Both the position numbers and the translations under genes were made by a program. The notes under the pieces were generated by a model. It was not told the DNA's origin, ran no database searches, and was given only the letters and a program-made list of their open reading frames with translations. Source: Candidatus Acidiferrum typicum (GTDB taxonomy: Bacteria; Acidobacteriota; Terriglobia; Acidiferrales; UBA7541). From it: 36,032 nt of DNA. Shown piece by piece: positions 22,677-30,678 of this stretch. Position 1 is the stretch's first letter, and the number at the start of each line of letters is the position of its first letter. The stretch spans positions 1-36,032 of the forward strand of contig JAOAPV010000043.1 of assembly GCA_025463055.1 (NCBI GenBank), given 5' to 3'.

Positions 22677-23168
22677 ATGCAAAGCAATAGCAAGTCCGCG
22701 CTGAATCGAAGAGCAGGTTTTGCATTTCTGGTGCTTGCTGCCGCGGGATTGTTTACCGTTCGCGGCGCATTCTCGCAGGCTCCCACGCAGCCGACCCGGC
22801 GCGCCATCCACCTTCCCGATGCCAATCCGCAGCTGCCGTTCAGTGACGGTATTCTGGCCGGTAATACGCTGTACCTCGCGGGCCGCATCGGTCTGGATAA
22901 ATCAGGCAAGCCGCCGGCCGAAATCACGGACGAAATCAAGATACTGCTGGACCAGATCAAAGCCACTCTCGAGCAGGCCGGTATGACGATGGACGATCTG
23001 GTCTATGTGCAAATCGCCTGCACCGACCTCTCCCTCTTCGACAAATTTAACGGCATCTATCGGACGTATTTTACGACCAAGGACCTGCCCGCGCGCGAGT
23101 TCATCGGCGTAGCGGCACTTCTCCGCGGCGGCCACTTCGAGCTCCAAGCCATTGCCGTCCGCCGCTAA
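22677..23168 (+). CDS. Exported RidA-family (YjgF/YER057c/UK114) protein
   Basis: The 163-residue protein has a signal peptide (AGFAFLVLAAAGLFTVRGAFS, split by a basic start) followed by a complete RidA domain. The visible segments are FSDGILAGNTLYLAGRIGLD, LKATLEQAG-like helix DQIKATLEQAG, and the signature PAREFIGVAALLRGGHFELQAIA. Cytosolic RidA hydrolyses reactive enamine/imine intermediates. The usual Arg of the active site is in the GVAALxRG segment as expected. The strong GGAGGAG site supports ATG 22677. Export of a RidA domain implies a different substrate from that of cytosolic RidA. Confidence 0.87.
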   Translation: MQSNSKSALNRRAGFAFLVLAAAGLFTVRGAFSQAPTQPTRRAIHLPDANPQLPFSDGILAGNTLYLAGRIGLDKSGKPPAEITDEIKILLDQIKATLEQAGMTMDDLVYVQIACTDLSLFDKFNGIYRTYFTTKDLPAREFIGVAALLRGGHFELQAIAVRR

Positions 23169-23306
23169 ACCGGCGTCACCCCCGCTCTGCTGATCCTGGG
23201 CACGGAACCCCGGTGGATAAAGGTGCGCCTGTAGGAACTCTTTAGGCCGCCACCCGCCGACTTTTCCATGCCCATTTTGCCAAACCCTTTGGTCCGGCGC
23301 TGACTT

Positions 23307-23326
23307 AGTGACCGTATATGGTCACT
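23307..23326. promoter_or_regulatory. 20-bp palindromic operator candidate upstream of the efflux operon
   Basis: AGTGACC (23307-23313) and GGTCACT (23320-23326) are perfect 7-bp arms around the 6-nt core GTATAT. A TACAAT -10-like hexamer lies 20 nt further on (23347-23352), so a bound dimer would cover the -35 position. The palindrome is located in the 285-nt gap before the STAS-TolC gene. Repression by a TetR- or MarR-like dimer is the likely function; no such gene is in the window. Confidence 0.6.
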
Positions 23327-23453
23327 TATGATTGCCAAATCCTCGCTACAATGACGTTATATGGGCATATCGCGCGGTCCGATTTTAAGCTTTGATACGT
23401 CATAAACCACTGTAAACGTGAACGTTAACGGGATTAGCAAAAATTAGCATTGC

Positions 23454-25184
23454 GTGGCGACTGAAGTGCATCAAACCCAGCCGGATCCCCACATCGACAT
23501 GTTTAGAGTAACCACTCAGAAGAAACGCTGCAAGGTTCTCCTCACCATCGAGGGTCGCTTGGCCGGAGAATCCGTCTCTACGCTCGAGCACTGCTGGCGT
23601 GAATTGCGCGCGGCTTCCCCAACGGAAAAGTTCAATGTCGACCTTTGCGGGGTCAGCTTTATTGATACCGCCGGCAAAACGCTCCTGAAAGAGATCCACC
23701 GCCAGGGGGGGCATTTAGTGGCCCAGGGATGCCTGAATCAGGAGACGGTTAAAGAAATCACCGGAGAGGCGGAGCGACAGGCCGAGCAGGATAAGAAGCA
23801 TACCAAGAAATCGCACATTATCTTTTATATCGCTCTTTTCAGCTTGCTGATCGTTCCGGCGCTAACGCCGGCCCAAAGTCAGCCGCAGTCTCAACAGAGG
23901 CGAACCACTCTTCCTGCGCAGGCGCCCACTGGTGTAGTGCGCTTGACGCTGGATCAGGCCGTAGGCCTCGCGCTGAAGCAAAATACCACCGCGCGCATTG
24001 CGGTTCTCACCGCGGCGCAAAGCGAACAGGACCAAAAGATCGCGTTATCGGCATTGTTGCCGCAAGCGGACCTTGGAGTTAGTGAGCAGTATGAGCGTAT
24101 CAACATTGTGGCGCAGTTCGGCGGCAACCGGATATTTCCGGGTGTACCTCAGCATGTTGGTCCGTTCCCCATTTTCTCCGCGGGACCTTCGTTTAATGGG
24201 CCTCTATTCGATTTAACGCTGTTCCGGCGCTACCAGGCGTCGCGCAGCTCGGCAAAGGCCAGCAGGGAAGACAGCCTTTCGACTCGCGAGCAGGTAATTC
24301 TGCTGGTCGTCTCGCAATACATCGGGACGCTGCGCTCCATGGCGGACGTCCAGGCTTCGCAATCGCGCGTGGACTTGGCCCAGGCGCTATATAACCAGGC
24401 CGCGGATTTGCAAAAGGAAGGCGTCGGCACGGGCATCGACACGCTCCGCGCCAATGTCGAACTGCAGAACGAAAGTCAGCGCCTGCTCGAAGCCCAAGCG
24501 ACGCGCGAGACGTCGCTGTTCGGTCTGAGCCGCCTCTTGAACCTTGATCCCCGTCAGCAAATCGAGCTTGCCGATTCGCTGAGTTTCTTTGACACACCGC
24601 AGCCCGATGTGGAAACCAGCATTGAAGAGGGTTTGTCCGCTCGCCCCGAATGGAAATCGGTGCAAGAGCAATTGCGCGCCGCGGAACTCCAGAGGAAGGC
24701 GGCATTTGCGTCGCGCCTGCCCGCGCTGCACTTCAGCGGAAATTGGACGCAACTCGGTACGGATCCTTCGTCGGTGATCCCCACGTATACCTACGCGGGC
24801 ACGGTCAGCATGCCGCTATTCACCGGCGGCCGCATCCGTGCGGAAACGGTTCGAGCGGATCTCGATATTCAGAAATTGCAACAGCAGCAAGCCGATTTGC
24901 GCAATTCAATCGCGCTCGACGTAAAAACAGCGCTGATCAATCTCGATTCCGCGCGAAGCCAAGTTCGCGTTGCCAATCTCGGCGTGCAGCTTTCCAAGGA
25001 AGAGGTGGATCAGGCCCGCGACCGTTTTAATGCCGGCGTGGCCAACAACATTGAAGTCATCCAAGCCCAGGATTCGCTGGCTCGCGCCAACGATAACCAG
25101 ATCGCGGCGCTGTATCGATTCAATCAGGCACGTGCTGACTTGGCCCGCTCCATCGGCCAGATGGAAAGGGTTTACTCGAAGTAA
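23454..25184 (+). CDS. STAS domain-TolC outer-membrane efflux protein fusion
   Basis: One continuous 576-residue frame contains two unrelated modules. Residues ~18-105 are a STAS domain (KVLLTIEGRLAGESVSTLE, then FNVDLCGVSFIDTAGKTLL with Thr72 at the usual Ser position). Residues 110-120 are Lys-rich, and 121-137 form a hydrophobic helix ending LTPAQS, i.e. an internal signal sequence. From ~160 to 572 the protein is TolC-like: LTLDQAVGLALKQN, two coiled-coil halves and a repeated VSMPLFTGGRIR / RFNAGVANNIEVIQAQ motif. The start is GTG 23454 or ATG 23499; neither has a strong ribosome binding site. No ATG, GTG or TTG between STAS and the hydrophobic segment could start TolC alone. It is followed after 28 nt by emrA-like and emrB-like genes. 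Confidence 0.9.
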   Translation: MATEVHQTQPDPHIDMFRVTTQKKRCKVLLTIEGRLAGESVSTLEHCWRELRAASPTEKFNVDLCGVSFIDTAGKTLLKEIHRQGGHLVAQGCLNQETVKEITGEAERQAEQDKKHTKKSHIIFYIALFSLLIVPALTPAQSQPQSQQRRTTLPAQAPTGVVRLTLDQAVGLALKQNTTARIAVLTAAQSEQDQKIALSALLPQADLGVSEQYERINIVAQFGGNRIFPGVPQHVGPFPIFSAGPSFNGPLFDLTLFRRYQASRSSAKASREDSLSTREQVILLVVSQYIGTLRSMADVQASQSRVDLAQALYNQAADLQKEGVGTGIDTLRANVELQNESQRLLEAQATRETSLFGLSRLLNLDPRQQIELADSLSFFDTPQPDVETSIEEGLSARPEWKSVQEQLRAAELQRKAAFASRLPALHFSGNWTQLGTDPSSVIPTYTYAGTVSMPLFTGGRIRAETVRADLDIQKLQQQQADLRNSIALDVKTALINLDSARSQVRVANLGVQLSKEEVDQARDRFNAGVANNIEVIQAQDSLARANDNQIAALYRFNQARADLARSIGQMERVYSK

Positions 25185-25212
25185 CAGGGGGACGAAGTAA
25201 CAGAGGAGAAGA

Positions 25213-26514
25213 ATGAGCGTTGAGATCGAGGTGGGACTCGAAAATGCAGCGAAGGTGAAGCCGGCTGTTCAGGAGGAAATCTTCCTGGAGGAGCCGCCGA
25301 AGGGACTAAAGAACCCTAAGGTTCGGGGCTTGCTTGTGGTTGGCGGATTGGTGCTCCTCGCAGTGGCGGCCGGACTTCTTGTGTACTACCACAATCGCGA
25401 GACGACCGATGACGCCCAAGTCGATGGGCACATCACTCCTATCGCTTCCAAAATCTACGGGCGCGTCGCTGAAGTCTTGATTACCGACAATCAGCCCGTG
25501 AAGGCTGGCCAGGTGCTTGTGAGAATTGACCCGCGCGACTATCAGGCCAGCGTGGACCAAGCCAAAGCTGCCGTGGCGCTGGCGGAAAGCGATGCGGCAT
25601 CGGCCGGAGTGGATGTCCCGCGCACCCGAGAGAACGTCGCCAGCGGCACCTCCAGCGCCGACGCGCAATTGGCCGGCGCGGTAGCTGCTCTCGAGAGCGC
25701 TCAAGTCACCTATGACCAGGCGCGCACCTCCGATCTCGCGTGGGCGCAGGCGAATATCGAGAAAAGTAAAGCCAACGCCGAGTTGGCGCAGGCGGATTTG
25801 GCGCGCTACAAGCCGCTGCTAGACAAAGGCGAAATTTCGAAGCAGCAGTACGACGGCGCGAAGGCCAATGCGGACGCAACAGCCAGCGCGCTGAGAGCGG
25901 ATCAGGAAAAACTGGCGCAGGCACAACGCGCGGTTGATATCGCCAGAGCGCAGCTGGTGGCGGCTGGCGCACGCGTTGAGCAGGCCAAAGCCGGCGTTTC
26001 TTCAGCCCATGCCGATGTACGGCAGATCAGCATGCGCACATCGGACGCGCAGGGCAAAATCGCCAAGGTGCAGCAAGCCCGCGCTGTTCTGGCGGCGGCT
26101 GATTTGAATCTCAGCTACACCGAAATTGTCGCACCGGTGGATGGAGTGGCGACGCATAAGCAAGTCGAGCCCGGCCAAATCGTGCAGCAGGGCCAAGGAT
26201 TACTCGTTGTCGTGCCGCTGCAGGACGTCTGGGTGACCGCTAACTTCAAGGAAACGCAGCTTCGGAAAATGCGCGCGGGGCAAAAGGCCTATGTGGACGT
26301 GGATACCTACGGAAAAACGTTTTCCGGCCACCTGGACTCCATTGCCGGCGCGACCGGAGCTGTATTGAGTTTGCTGCCGCCGGAAAATGCCACTGGCAAT
26401 TACGTCAAGGTGGTGCAACGCATTCCCGTGAAGATTGTGCTGGACCCGATCTCTCCGGATAAAGCGATTCTGCGGCCGGGAATGAATGTGAATGCAACCA
26501 TCATTACAGAATAA
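25213..26514 (+). CDS. emrA: EmrA-type membrane fusion protein (HlyD family)
   Basis: This 433-residue periplasmic adaptor has a short cytoplasmic start and one membrane helix (about residues 38-60). The lipoyl half-motif TTDDAQVDGHITPIASKIYGRV is split by a long alpha-hairpin (about 110-290). The second half-domain with VDGVATHKQVEPGQIV and a beta-barrel follow (VTANFKETQLRKMRAGQKAYV). It bridges the inner-membrane EmrB transporter and the TolC channel. A strong GAGGAGAAG site lies before the ATG, 28 nt after the STAS-TolC gene. The triple architecture predicts proton-driven drug efflux across both membranes; substrates are unknown. Confidence 0.93.
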   Translation: MSVEIEVGLENAAKVKPAVQEEIFLEEPPKGLKNPKVRGLLVVGGLVLLAVAAGLLVYYHNRETTDDAQVDGHITPIASKIYGRVAEVLITDNQPVKAGQVLVRIDPRDYQASVDQAKAAVALAESDAASAGVDVPRTRENVASGTSSADAQLAGAVAALESAQVTYDQARTSDLAWAQANIEKSKANAELAQADLARYKPLLDKGEISKQQYDGAKANADATASALRADQEKLAQAQRAVDIARAQLVAAGARVEQAKAGVSSAHADVRQISMRTSDAQGKIAKVQQARAVLAAADLNLSYTEIVAPVDGVATHKQVEPGQIVQQGQGLLVVVPLQDVWVTANFKETQLRKMRAGQKAYVDVDTYGKTFSGHLDSIAGATGAVLSLLPPENATGNYVKVVQRIPVKIVLDPISPDKAILRPGMNVNATIITE

Positions 26515-26594
26515 AACGAATCCTTGCATTTGCACTGGAATCAAACGGTAGCGTTGAACGTAGTAAGTATAGAAAGAAGAGCTCAACAGGGGCC

Positions 26595-28184
26595 ATGCTG
26601 AACAGGATCTTAGCCAAATTGCGGACGCCGGACGGGAAGATCAATCCCTGGGTGATCGCGATTACCGTGACCTTGGCTACGTTCATGGAGGTACTGGACA
26701 CGTCCATTGCCAACGTCGCGCTGCCCCATATTTCCGGCAATTTGTCGGCGGGCGCGGACGAGTCCACTTGGGTGCTCACATCCTATCTAGTCTCTAACGC
26801 GATTGTTCTGCCGCTATCTGGTTGGATGTCGTCGCTGGTAGGGCGCAAACGCTTTTACATGTCTTGCGTGGCATTGTTCACGGTCAGTTCGTTCCTGTGC
26901 GGTTTGGCTCCGAGCCTGGGCGTGCTGGTCTTTTTTCGCATTTTGCAAGGTGTCGGCGGCGGAGGTTTGCAGCCCAGCGAGCAGGCTATTTTGAACGATA
27001 CGTTTTCTCTGGAAAAGCGCGGCATGGCCTTCGCTGTGTACGGGATCGCGGTTGTCGTGGCGCCCACCATCGGCCCTTGGCTCGGCGGGTGGATCACCGA
27101 CAATTTTTCTTGGCGCTGGATTTTCTATATCAACGTGCCCGTAGGAATCATTTCGCTTTTGCTGACGTCCGTGCTGATTAGCGATCCGCCGTACATGAAG
27201 CGCCCCAGCATCAAGAGCGGATTCCGCATCGATTATATCGGCATCGGACTGATCAGCCTGGGCCTCGGCAGCATGCAGATCATCCTGGATAAAGGCCAGC
27301 GCGACGATTGGCTGTCCTCCGGTTTCATCCGTGTGTTTTTTGTGCTGATGCTTATCGGAATCATTGCCGGAATTTTCTGGGAGCTGCGGCAAGAACACCC
27401 TGTGATCGATTTGCGTATGCTGAAGAACGGCAATTTCGCGATCGCGACAATCGCCATGTTTTTCCTCGGATTCGTGATGTATGCCAGCACCGTGCTGATC
27501 CCCCAATTCCTGCAACAGATGATGGGCTATACGGCCGAGCTGGCCGGACTCGCGCTCTCGCCGGGTGGTGCGGTGATTATGTGCATGATGCCAGTTGTGG
27601 GCATGTTGGTATCCAAGGTGGACACGCGGTTCCTAATTACATTCGGTTCCATCGTCGTGGCTTCCTCACTTTTTGTGATGGCTGGATGGAATCTGCAGTT
27701 GGATTACCACCACGCGGTAACCGCGCGCATGTTGCAGGGGCTCGGTTTGGCATTCTTGTTTATTCCCATCAACGTTTCTGCCTTTGCATACGTGCCGCGG
27801 GAAAAGACCAACATGGGCACCGGCATCATCAACCTTGCGCGCAATATCGGCGCTAGCGTGGGTATTGCCACTGTCACGACCATGTTGGAGCGGCGCACGC
27901 AAGCGCACCAGGTGCGGTTGGTTGAGCACATTAACACGTACAGCGCGGCGTACCACAACATGCTGAACGGCACGCAGACGAAACTTGTTTCCGCGGGCTC
28001 TAGCCTGTCGCACGCAACGACGCAGGCGCAGCAAATGATTTACGGCACGGTGCAGCGGCAAGCGACCATGCTGGCGTTTATCGACAATTTCAAGATGCTC
28101 GGCGTTGTGCTCTTCGCCGTAATTCCAGTGTTTTGGCTGCTGAAGAAGCCGAACAAACAATCCGGCACTGTGCCGGTGCATTGA
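26595..28184 (+). CDS. emrB: EmrB/QacA-type MFS drug:H+ antiporter (DHA2, 14 TM)
   Basis: The 529-residue protein has the 14-helix DHA2 layout. Helix 1 carries the LDTSIANVALPHI motif. WVLTSYLVSNAIVLPLSGW and GRKRFY represent motif A, and FFRILQGVGGGGLQPSEQ precedes the antiporter motif C region (AVVVAPTIGPWLGGW). The NFSWRWIFYINVPVG motif between helices is diagnostic of EmrB. It exports drugs through EmrA and the TolC partner using the proton gradient. It is the third gene of the efflux operon (80-nt gap after emrA). The substrate range cannot be read from sequence. Confidence 0.95.
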   Translation: MLNRILAKLRTPDGKINPWVIAITVTLATFMEVLDTSIANVALPHISGNLSAGADESTWVLTSYLVSNAIVLPLSGWMSSLVGRKRFYMSCVALFTVSSFLCGLAPSLGVLVFFRILQGVGGGGLQPSEQAILNDTFSLEKRGMAFAVYGIAVVVAPTIGPWLGGWITDNFSWRWIFYINVPVGIISLLLTSVLISDPPYMKRPSIKSGFRIDYIGIGLISLGLGSMQIILDKGQRDDWLSSGFIRVFFVLMLIGIIAGIFWELRQEHPVIDLRMLKNGNFAIATIAMFFLGFVMYASTVLIPQFLQQMMGYTAELAGLALSPGGAVIMCMMPVVGMLVSKVDTRFLITFGSIVVASSLFVMAGWNLQLDYHHAVTARMLQGLGLAFLFIPINVSAFAYVPREKTNMGTGIINLARNIGASVGIATVTTMLERRTQAHQVRLVEHINTYSAAYHNMLNGTQTKLVSAGSSLSHATTQAQQMIYGTVQRQATMLAFIDNFKMLGVVLFAVIPVFWLLKKPNKQSGTVPVH

Positions 28185-28240
28185 GATAAGTACGCGCACC
28201 ACGCGTCTAAACAGTTTTGCAAGTGAATGGGGGAACTAAC

Positions 28241-28912
28241 ATGGCAACGCAAGTGGCAGTGGGACTGCAATTCAACGAAGAAAAGCTGATCCGCGCCGGC
28301 CAGCGTGGCGACTCGCAAGCGGTGGAGGCGTTGTTTCGCCGCTACCATCGCCCGCTGTTCCAGACCGCCCTGCGCGTGCTCGGCAATGCCGAGGATGCGG
28401 AAGACGCCTTGCAAGACGGCTTGCTCTCCGCATATCGCAACTTGAAGCGGTTTGAGGGGCGCTCGCAATTCTCCACTTGGCTGACGCGCATTGTGATCAA
28501 CGCAGCGTTGATGCGCAGGCGCAGCGCCAAGGCGCGTCCAGCCGTTTCGCTGGATGAGGCGCCGCGCGAAGACGAGTTGCCCGCCACGGAACGCTTCGCC
28601 GCCAAAGGACCGAATCCGGAGCAAGTGTTTGAGGGGACGGAGCTGCGCGAGATCATCAGCGCAAACCTGGACGAGCTTTCTCCGCTGCTGCGCACAGCAT
28701 TCGTGTTGCGCGAAGTGGAAGGCTACTCCACCGGTGAAGCCGCGAAAAAACTCGGCGTCACGGAAAATACGCTAAAGGCTCGCCTCTGGCGTGCGAGGCA
28801 TCAGCTTGCGGAACGGCTCGGGCGCCGCCTGCGCCGCATCAGCGACGATGTCACCGGCGGCAACGGCAACGGCGCCGGCATGATGGGCGAAGAAGCCTGC
28901 AGCTACTGCTGA
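28241..28912 (+). CDS. ECF-type RNA polymerase sigma factor
   Basis: ATG 28241 (behind GGGGGA) gives 223 residues; upstream codons in the same frame are not sigma-like. Region 2 spans ~25-95 (VEALFRRYHRPLFQTALRV, EDALQDGLLSAYRNLKRFEG, FSTWLTRIVINAAL). Region 4 spans ~145-200 (LREVEGYSTGEAAKKLGVTE, NTLKARLWRARHQL). The C-terminus is a Gly/Asn-rich tail ending EEACSYC, a CxxC at the very end. No anti-sigma gene is adjacent, so control may be by the tail, by a distant anti-sigma factor, or transcriptional. It lies 56 nt after emrB on the same strand and may be cotranscribed with the efflux genes. Confidence 0.9.
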   Translation: MATQVAVGLQFNEEKLIRAGQRGDSQAVEALFRRYHRPLFQTALRVLGNAEDAEDALQDGLLSAYRNLKRFEGRSQFSTWLTRIVINAALMRRRSAKARPAVSLDEAPREDELPATERFAAKGPNPEQVFEGTELREIISANLDELSPLLRTAFVLREVEGYSTGEAAKKLGVTENTLKARLWRARHQLAERLGRRLRRISDDVTGGNGNGAGMMGEEACSYC

Positions 28913-28949
28913 GCTAATGAACTCAGCGGCGTACAGAATCAATAAAAGA

Positions 28950-28979
28950 ACGAGAGGCTGGCGCGCGCCGGCTTCTCGT
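28950..28979. terminator. Bidirectional hairpin between the sigma factor and pheA
   Basis: Two adjacent 15-nt arms (28950-28964 and 28965-28979) are complementary with two G-U wobbles. On the - strand the hairpin is followed by TCTTTTATTG, so it is a good intrinsic terminator for pheA. For the + strand sigma gene it lacks a T-run and would be a weaker stop. Confidence 0.75.
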
Positions 28980-28982
28980 GCT

Positions 28983-29876
28983 TCAGGACCGATTCTGCGC
29001 GGCTGGATATAACCCTAAGACACGGACTTCGTGGGCGGCTTCGCGCAATTCGGCCAGCGCTTTTTCAAGTTGGCTAACCGCATCGGCTTCCACATCGATG
29101 AAAAACTGATATTCCCAGGGGCGACCGTGAATCGGGCGGCTCTCAATTTTTAACAGATTTACACCATTACGGGAGAACGGCTCGAGTGAGGAGAGCAGCG
29201 AGCCTGGCCGATGTGCAAGGCGCATGGCAATAGACATTTTCCGCGCTTCCGGACGACTAGCGCTAGCTGCATGTTTCGCAGGCTGTAGCAGTAAAAACCG
29301 CGTAAAGTTTTCGGCATTGTCCTGAATTCGTTCCGCGATGATTTCGCCGCGATAGCGATCCGCCGCGTATTTGCCTGCGATGGCCGCGTGAGTTTTGTCT
29401 CCGCGCACTAACATCTCGCGCACGCTTCCCGCCGTGTCCTCCGCAGGCAGGCGCTTGACGCTGGGGTGCTGGCCGAAGAAGCGCTCGCATTGTGCCAGGG
29501 CCATGGGGTGCGAGGAAACGGAGCGTATCTCGCTGAGTGAAGCGCCCGGGCAGCCAATCAGGTTCATCTCAATGGGTAGAATTGTTTCCGCCGTTATGGT
29601 GAGTTCGCTCTCCAGAAGCAAATCGTAGACGCGCACCACGGAACCGGCGAGCGAATTCTCTACCGGGACCAGCAGCGCGTCGGCATGGCCATCGGTGATG
29701 GCGCGAAACGTGGCGTCAAATGTAGGGCGAGGGACAGTGATGATCCCATCGCCATAGAGTTGTACGGCCGCGGCTTCGCTGAAGGCGCCGGCTTCGCCCT
29801 GAAATGCAACGCGAATTTTTTCGACCTGCAAAATGAGCGCTCCGTCTTTACGTCGCAGCCTTGTCAGCGGCTGCAT
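28983..29876 (-). CDS. pheA: Prephenate dehydratase (phenylalanine biosynthesis)
   Basis: The enzyme converts prephenate to phenylpyruvate with loss of CO2 and water. The catalytic domain begins VAFQGEAGAFSEAAA and includes ALLVPVENSLAGSV, SHPMALAQCERFF and the NFTRFLLL motif containing the catalytic Thr. The ACT domain (SIAMRLAHRPGSLLSSL, then INLLK-like VNLLKIESRP) should bind phenylalanine for feedback inhibition. There is no chorismate mutase domain, so this is the monofunctional form. The start is uncertain: the open frame runs to 29978, ATG 29876 is given here, and TTG 29831 with GGAG 8 nt upstream would start right at the conserved domain. Confidence 0.93.
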   Translation of the reverse strand: MQPLTRLRRKDGALILQVEKIRVAFQGEAGAFSEAAAVQLYGDGIITVPRPTFDATFRAITDGHADALLVPVENSLAGSVVRVYDLLLESELTITAETILPIEMNLIGCPGASLSEIRSVSSHPMALAQCERFFGQHPSVKRLPAEDTAGSVREMLVRGDKTHAAIAGKYAADRYRGEIIAERIQDNAENFTRFLLLQPAKHAASASRPEARKMSIAMRLAHRPGSLLSSLEPFSRNGVNLLKIESRPIHGRPWEYQFFIDVEADAVSQLEKALAELREAAHEVRVLGLYPAAQNRS

Positions 29877-29992
29877 TCCGCGCCTACTCACGCTGCATCC
29901 AACCGTTTGACAGTGGGCGGCCATCAAGTATGATTCGCGCAGCTTCCTGAAACAAAGTGGAATTTGAAGGCAGGGCACTCGGAGAGACCGAA

Positions 29993-30508
29993 ATGGGCTA
30001 CGTCGATAGAAATCTCGTGCCGGGAGAGACTCTGCTCTATCGGACGCGGCACCATTGGTTGGTGCTGCTCGGCCCGTTGATCGCCGGTTCGTCGCTGCTG
30101 GTGCCGGGCCTCGCGCTTCTGGCGGAAGCGATTAGCAAGCGAGATACCGCCGGGCTCGTTGTCGGTAGCTCGACGATCAGCCCCAAAGTGATGGCTATTG
30201 CCGGGGCCGTCCTCGTAGTGGCGGCCATCATCACGTTCACCTACGGAGTTGCCAAGCGTAACGCCACGGAAATGGCGGTGACGAATCGGCGCGTGCTGAT
30301 CAAGTCCGGCATGGGCAGCAGGCGCACGCTGGACCTAATGCTTTCGCGCGTGGAGAGCATCGGCGTCGAAGAAAGCGCCGTGGGTAGAATGCTGGGATAT
30401 GGGTCAGTGATTGTGCGAGGGACCGGCGGCACGCCGGAGCCGTTTTTAATGATCGCGCATCCGCAGGAGTTTCGCCGCGCTGTGCAAGAGCAAATCGCTA
30501 CTAGCTGA
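29993..30508 (+). CDS. PH-domain (bPH2/YdbS-like) membrane protein
   Basis: ATG 29993, behind GGAGAGACCGAA, gives 171 residues. The N-terminal RNLVPGETLLYRTRHHW motif is followed by two membrane helices (about residues 20-45 and 67-90). A bacterial PH-like domain then runs to the end (TNRRVLIKSGMGSRRTLDLML, RVESIGVEESAVGRMLGYG, VIVRGTGG). The family consists of membrane-anchored PH folds of unclear function, often linked to envelope stress or toxin resistance. It stands alone on the + strand, divergent from pheA with a 116-nt gap. Confidence 0.87.
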   Translation: MGYVDRNLVPGETLLYRTRHHWLVLLGPLIAGSSLLVPGLALLAEAISKRDTAGLVVGSSTISPKVMAIAGAVLVVAAIITFTYGVAKRNATEMAVTNRRVLIKSGMGSRRTLDLMLSRVESIGVEESAVGRMLGYGSVIVRGTGGTPEPFLMIAHPQEFRRAVQEQIATS

Positions 30509-30678
30509 CACGCTCGATTTCAATCTCAACTCGCAAAGAGCGAATTCTTTACTGGTTGCATACAGCCGCGCAGTGTTTCCGTGCGATCTTTATCGGCGCT
30601 GCGATAAGTTGATAAAGGTGCTCCTGCAAGAAGCAAGCGGATTTGATTTCGCGATATGAGTTTCCAGGTTCCGATGCC

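Noticed and set aside
26814-27515. 233-codon - strand frame inside emrB
   Set aside because: It is antisense to a well-supported transporter, is His/Gln-rich and shows no domain.
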